Source of the DNA: Methylococcales bacterium
Lineage (GTDB): Bacteria; Pseudomonadota; Gammaproteobacteria; Methylococcales; Methylomonadaceae
NCBI GenBank assembly: GCA_028714175.1
Contig: JAQTMV010000026.1
Coordinates: forward strand, 1-35,238
Reading direction: 5' to 3'
DNA: 35,238 nucleotides
The notes beneath the pieces were generated by a model. It searched no databases. It had not been told where the DNA came from and worked only from the letters and a program-made list of their open reading frames with translations. The position numbers and the translations under genes were made by a program. Below are positions 35,112 to 35,238 of the stretch, piece by piece. The first letter of the stretch is position 1. Every line of letters begins with the position of its first letter.

Positions 35112-35116
35112 ATCAA

Positions 35117-35238
35117 CCTAAAAACCGCAGTTGAACAAAAGCATAAAATCTGTAAGGCTTGTATTTTTTGAGTCGAGCCATGATTTTACCTCCCAAAGTT
35201 ATTCACCCAACGGGTGAGCCAGAATTTACGCTTAAAAA
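35117..35238 (+). mobile_element. IS copy, 5' end with transposase start (runs off window)
   Basis: The outer IS end CCTAAAAACCGCAGTTG starts at 35117. The transposase frame opens with ATG at 35180 (MILPPKVIHPTGEPEFTLK) and runs off the window. The 122 bases equal the inverted sequence at 387-508. This copy could be intact, unlike the left one, but only its start is visible. Confidence 0.85.

Overview
The window looks like chromosomal DNA of a gammaproteobacterium. The best guess is a type I methanotroph (Methylococcales, Methylobacter-like). This is inferred from overall protein style: a divergent transketolase, a broken GFA-type (formaldehyde-related) gene, GEA-type acetolactate synthase, a TupA tungstate-binding protein and a pgk next to rpoZ-spoT. 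No methane oxidation gene is present, so the assignment is an inference. Matching insertion sequence (IS) ends lie near both ends of the window in opposite orientation. This is the pattern expected of a draft contig that stops at repeats.

Layout. 1-1140: mobile-element debris, with a nonsense-mutated IS transposase remnant and the C-terminal stub of a tyrosine recombinase. 1147-12073: a sulfur block with a FisR-like sigma-54 activator (minus), a GGDEF/EAL protein (plus), a FadL-type outer-membrane channel (minus), then plus-strand persulfide dioxygenase-rhodanese fusion, sulfide:quinone oxidoreductase and a SulP/STAS anion transporter. A textbook -24/-12 promoter and a cluster of TGTTTCA/TGAAACA half-sites sit before the dioxygenase gene. 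12155-14370: a structured, possibly group II intron-like stretch, a secreted CHRD protein, an orphan tungstate-binding protein TupA, and an AbrB-type antitoxin gene broken by a stop and a frameshift.

14386-19775: a TPR-like/patatin/membrane phospholipase, a transketolase-like enzyme with a strong terminator, and a small membrane protein. 20027-24558: two overlapping dynamin-like GTPase genes, a small lipoprotein and a DUF2959 protein, a possible envelope or membrane-remodelling group. 24814-28295: branched-chain amino acid genes ilvI-ilvH-ilvC, ending in a strong terminator. 28405-29376: a decayed serine recombinase and a GlcG/HbpS-like protein. 29490-34949: housekeeping genes spoT, rpoZ, pgk, a redoxin and rimK. 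34950-35238: the first codons of a GFA-family gene cut off by the right-hand IS copy.

How they work together: the clearest system is the sulfur block. SQR would oxidise sulfide to persulfide, the dioxygenase-rhodanese would turn glutathione persulfide into sulfite and thiosulfate, and SulP may move the resulting oxyanions. FisR would sense the persulfides and switch the genes on through sigma-54. FadL transcription starts from the same intergenic region, which raises the possibility that it moves a hydrophobic sulfur species or another apolar substrate.
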